A DNA stretch of 23,641 bases from Palsa-851 sp035534435 (GTDB taxonomy: Bacteria; Chloroflexota; Dormibacteria; Aeolococcales; Aeolococcaceae), in contig DATLRX010000041.1 in the NCBI GenBank assembly GCA_035534435.1, forward strand, positions 1-23,641. Direction: 5' to 3'. Both the position numbers and the translations under genes were made by a program. The first letter of the stretch is position 1. Each line of letters starts with the position of its first letter. The notes below the pieces were generated by a model. That model did not search any database. It had not been told where the DNA came from and worked only from the letters and a program-made list of their open reading frames with translations. This document shows positions 22,202-23,641 of the stretch, in pieces.

Positions 22202-22903
22202 TCAGGGTTCTGGGGCGGTCACGACGATGGCGACCCAGAGGATCCGGTCTCCCTTCCCGAGCTCCGCGAGCGCCGGGAGCCCGTCGGTGACCTGTCCGAA
22301 GATGTCGTACTGGCGCGCGACACGGGAGCTGTCGCCAGTGCTCACGAAGAACTGGCTGCCGACGCTCGATGAATTCGTGCTCAGCATTGCGACCGACCCG
22401 AAGAGGTACTGCCCGATGACGGGGTCCGCTTTCACGGTGTAACCGGGTCCGCCGGTGCCGGTCCCAGTGGGATCACCGGCGATCGCTGCAGTGGCGTGCA
22501 CGGGACAGGTCGCGCCGGTCGCGCTGGGGCACATCTGATAGAAGGTGAGCCCGTCGTAAAAGCCCTTCTGCGCGAGGAAGACGAAGTCATTCACCGCGTT
22601 GGGTGCGTGCTCGGGGCGAAGCCGAACCGAGATGAGCCCACGGCTGGTGTCGAGATACGCGCAATAGCCGGCATTCTTCTCGAGAGCGCGAGACGGTGGG
22701 GCGCTGAATGTCCGTGACGGATCAGTGACGGCCGCATGCACAGGCGGCGCGGGGCACGTCACCGCGGATTGGATGGACGCGAGATGTGGTGATGGAGATG
22801 TGGGGGATGGTCCACAACTCGCGATCAGAACAACTGTGCTCACGGCGCCGAACGCGATCATGCGATCACGTACACGCATCGTGATGGTGGTTGAAATTGG
22901 CAT
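22202..22903 (-). CDS. cyclophilin-type peptidyl-prolyl isomerase-like lipoprotein
   Basis: 233 residues from ATG 22903 (ATG 22879 also possible). MIAFGAVSTVVLIASC is a lipoprotein signal with Cys30 as lipid site. A Pro/Ser linker precedes the cyclophilin domain: NDFVFLAQKGFYDGLTFYQM, GDPTGTGTGGPGYTVKAD, GSVAMLSTNSSSVGSQFFVSTG and YDIFGQVTDG. The usual FHR catalytic Arg is replaced (FYQ), and a ~12-residue insertion with two Cys follows (MCPSATGATCPVHA). The fold is clear but isomerase activity is doubtful. TACACT ends 9 nt before the ATG. It converges with the small membrane protein, 7 bp between stops. Confidence 0.9.
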   Translation of the reverse strand: MPISTTITMRVRDRMIAFGAVSTVVLIASCGPSPTSPSPHLASIQSAVTCPAPPVHAAVTDPSRTFSAPPSRALEKNAGYCAYLDTSRGLISVRLRPEHAPNAVNDFVFLAQKGFYDGLTFYQMCPSATGATCPVHATAAIAGDPTGTGTGGPGYTVKADPVIGQYLFGSVAMLSTNSSSVGSQFFVSTGDSSRVARQYDIFGQVTDGLPALAELGKGDRILWVAIVVTAPEP

Positions 22904-22912
22904 GGGCGACCC

Positions 22913-22918
22913 AGTGTA
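22913..22918 (-). promoter_or_regulatory. -10 element TACACT of the cyclophilin-like gene
   Basis: Minus-strand TACACT ends 9 nt before ATG 22903. It supports that start over the long upstream in-frame extension to 23194. Confidence 0.4.
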
Positions 22919-22971
22919 CGCAGCTGGTGCATGAAAGCGAAATCGTTGGTACGTAAAGCGACATAGGCTGA

Positions 22972-22986
22972 GAGTGCATTTGACTC
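22972..22986. promoter_or_regulatory. HAIR-like inverted repeat GAGT-N7-ACTC
   Basis: GAGT, 7 bp, ACTC matches the core of the HspR-binding HAIR element (CTTGAGT-N7-ACTCAAG); the outer bases do not match. It sits 60 bp before the collagen-like gene. Confidence 0.25.
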
Positions 22987-23045
22987 TGACCGCGCAACCT
23001 GTGAGGATCCTGAGCAGAGGGGTCTCGACACGTCGGAGGCCAACA

Positions 23046-23641
23046 ATGGGTCCTTTCAGGAATCGAGACCAGGTGACACATCGTCGTCGGTGGCTTGTGG
23101 GTGCAGGTTTGTGTATACCGCTTGCGCTCGCGATGTCGCAAACACTGTCCGTCGGCGCGTCTGCGGGAGTCGCAAGCGCCTTCACACCGATCACGCCGGA
23201 ACGCGTGCTTGACTCCAGGAATACCGCTCAGTCGGGCATGCACCTGACTCCGGGCAGGACAGAACAGTGGACAGTCGGAGGACTGAACGGAATCCCCGCC
23301 AACGCGACCGCGATCGTCATGAATGTCACGGCGACCAACGTGACGGCGTCAACGTACTTCGCGTTGTATCCGCTCGGCGCCACGCTCGCGGGAACATCGA
23401 ACATCAACCCGCCGGCCGGGAAGAACACGACGAATGTCGTCGTGGTCCAGCTCGGAACCAGCGGGGAGATCAGCATCTATAACAACCTCGGCAGCGCCGA
23501 CATCATCCTCGACTACTTCGGCTACTACGCAGCCACACCGACCGCTGGACCGACGGGCGCCACAGGGCCGACCGGGCCATCGGGCGGGCCCGCTGGACCC
23601 ACCGGCGCGGCTGGACCCACGGGTGCTGCAGGACCAACGGG
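23046..23641 (+). CDS. secreted collagen-like surface protein (3' end outside window)
   Basis: 198 codons are seen. ATG 23046 has GGAGG 6 nt upstream. The N-terminus has a basic start (RNRDQVTHRRR) and a hydrophobic stretch (WLVGAGLCIPLALAMS), then Ala-rich residues, like a Sec signal. Residues ~45-160 form a beta-rich domain: FTPITPERVLDSR, TEQWTVGGLNGIPANATAIV, MNVTATNVTASTYFALYP, NTTNVVVVQLG and DIILDYFGYY. From memory this repeat-type domain is common in actinobacterial exported proteins. From residue 168 Gly-X-Y triplets begin (GPTGATGPTGPSG). It probably forms a trimeric stalk at the cell surface. The gene leaves the window within the repeats. Confidence 0.88.
   Translation, partial: MGPFRNRDQVTHRRRWLVGAGLCIPLALAMSQTLSVGASAGVASAFTPITPERVLDSRNTAQSGMHLTPGRTEQWTVGGLNGIPANATAIVMNVTATNVTASTYFALYPLGATLAGTSNINPPAGKNTTNVVVVQLGTSGEISIYNNLGSADIILDYFGYYAATPTAGPTGATGPTGPSGGPAGPTGAAGPTGAAGPT
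23547..23641 (+). repeat. Gly-X-Y (collagen-like) coding repeat
   Basis: GGN-CCN-ACN type codons repeat every 9 bases to the window end, encoding mostly GPT and GA(A/T) triplets. One GGPAGPTG step breaks perfect periodicity. Total length is unknown. Confidence 0.85.

Noticed and set aside
22904..23194. N-terminal extension of the cyclophilin-like protein
   Set aside because: Would place the lipoprotein signal internally and overlap the start of the collagen-like gene.

Overview
The window is a chromosomal segment of a high-GC free-living bacterium. GTG starts are frequent, genes are tightly packed, and many genes have a TAnnnT-type -10 hexamer ending 6-8 nt before the start codon, which suggests leaderless mRNAs. 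Tandem-GAF histidine kinases, an F420/flavin-type PPOX protein, TreY and a collagen-like surface protein fit a soil actinobacterium or a Chloroflexota/Dormibacterota-type lineage. I cannot place it more precisely. I saw no rRNA, tRNA, CRISPR array, insertion sequence or phage gene.

Layout. 1-1079 (-): HD-GYP phosphodiesterase, running off the left edge. 1261-4593 (+): PEP-mutase/isocitrate-lyase-like enzyme, a possible 41-aa ORF, and a KimA/APC-type permease with a C-terminal OB-fold. 4623-5615: small acidic ORF (-) and lone queC (+). 5612-7336: a compact regulatory/membrane locus. It holds an OmpR-type winged-helix regulator with an unfamiliar N-terminal helical domain (-), a divergent gene for a stand-alone copy of that domain, a 64-aa single-pass membrane protein and a YggT-like membrane protein. 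A tandem repeat box (TGTTRC-N6-TGTTRC) lies before each of the three plus-strand genes. 7350-12089 (-): MFS exporter, PPOX protein, zincin, S51-type peptidase, and an aldo/keto reductase fused to a polynucleotide-kinase-like domain and a degenerate HAD phosphatase. 12110-13526 (+): lipoprotein and alpha/beta hydrolase. 13542-21516: two paralogous modules (GAF histidine kinase plus 131-aa receiver-only protein) in opposite orientations, flanking treY and a severely truncated treZ. 21536-23641: HspR-like MerR regulator, small membrane protein, cyclophilin-like lipoprotein with an altered active site, and the start of a secreted collagen-like protein.

How it may work together. Two candidate regulatory circuits can be read from the DNA. 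In the first, the OmpR-type regulator at 5.6-6.2 kb probably acts on the tandem boxes at 6.19, 6.56 and 6.80 kb, including its own divergent promoter. In the second, inverted repeats TATCA-N7-TGATA (or the reversed-arm form) lie in the treY/kinase-2 divergent region and in front of the MerR gene. The N7 spacing matches that of HspR sites, so the MerR protein may link trehalose metabolism, the kinase and itself in a stress regulon. Both circuits are inferences from sequence pattern and position.
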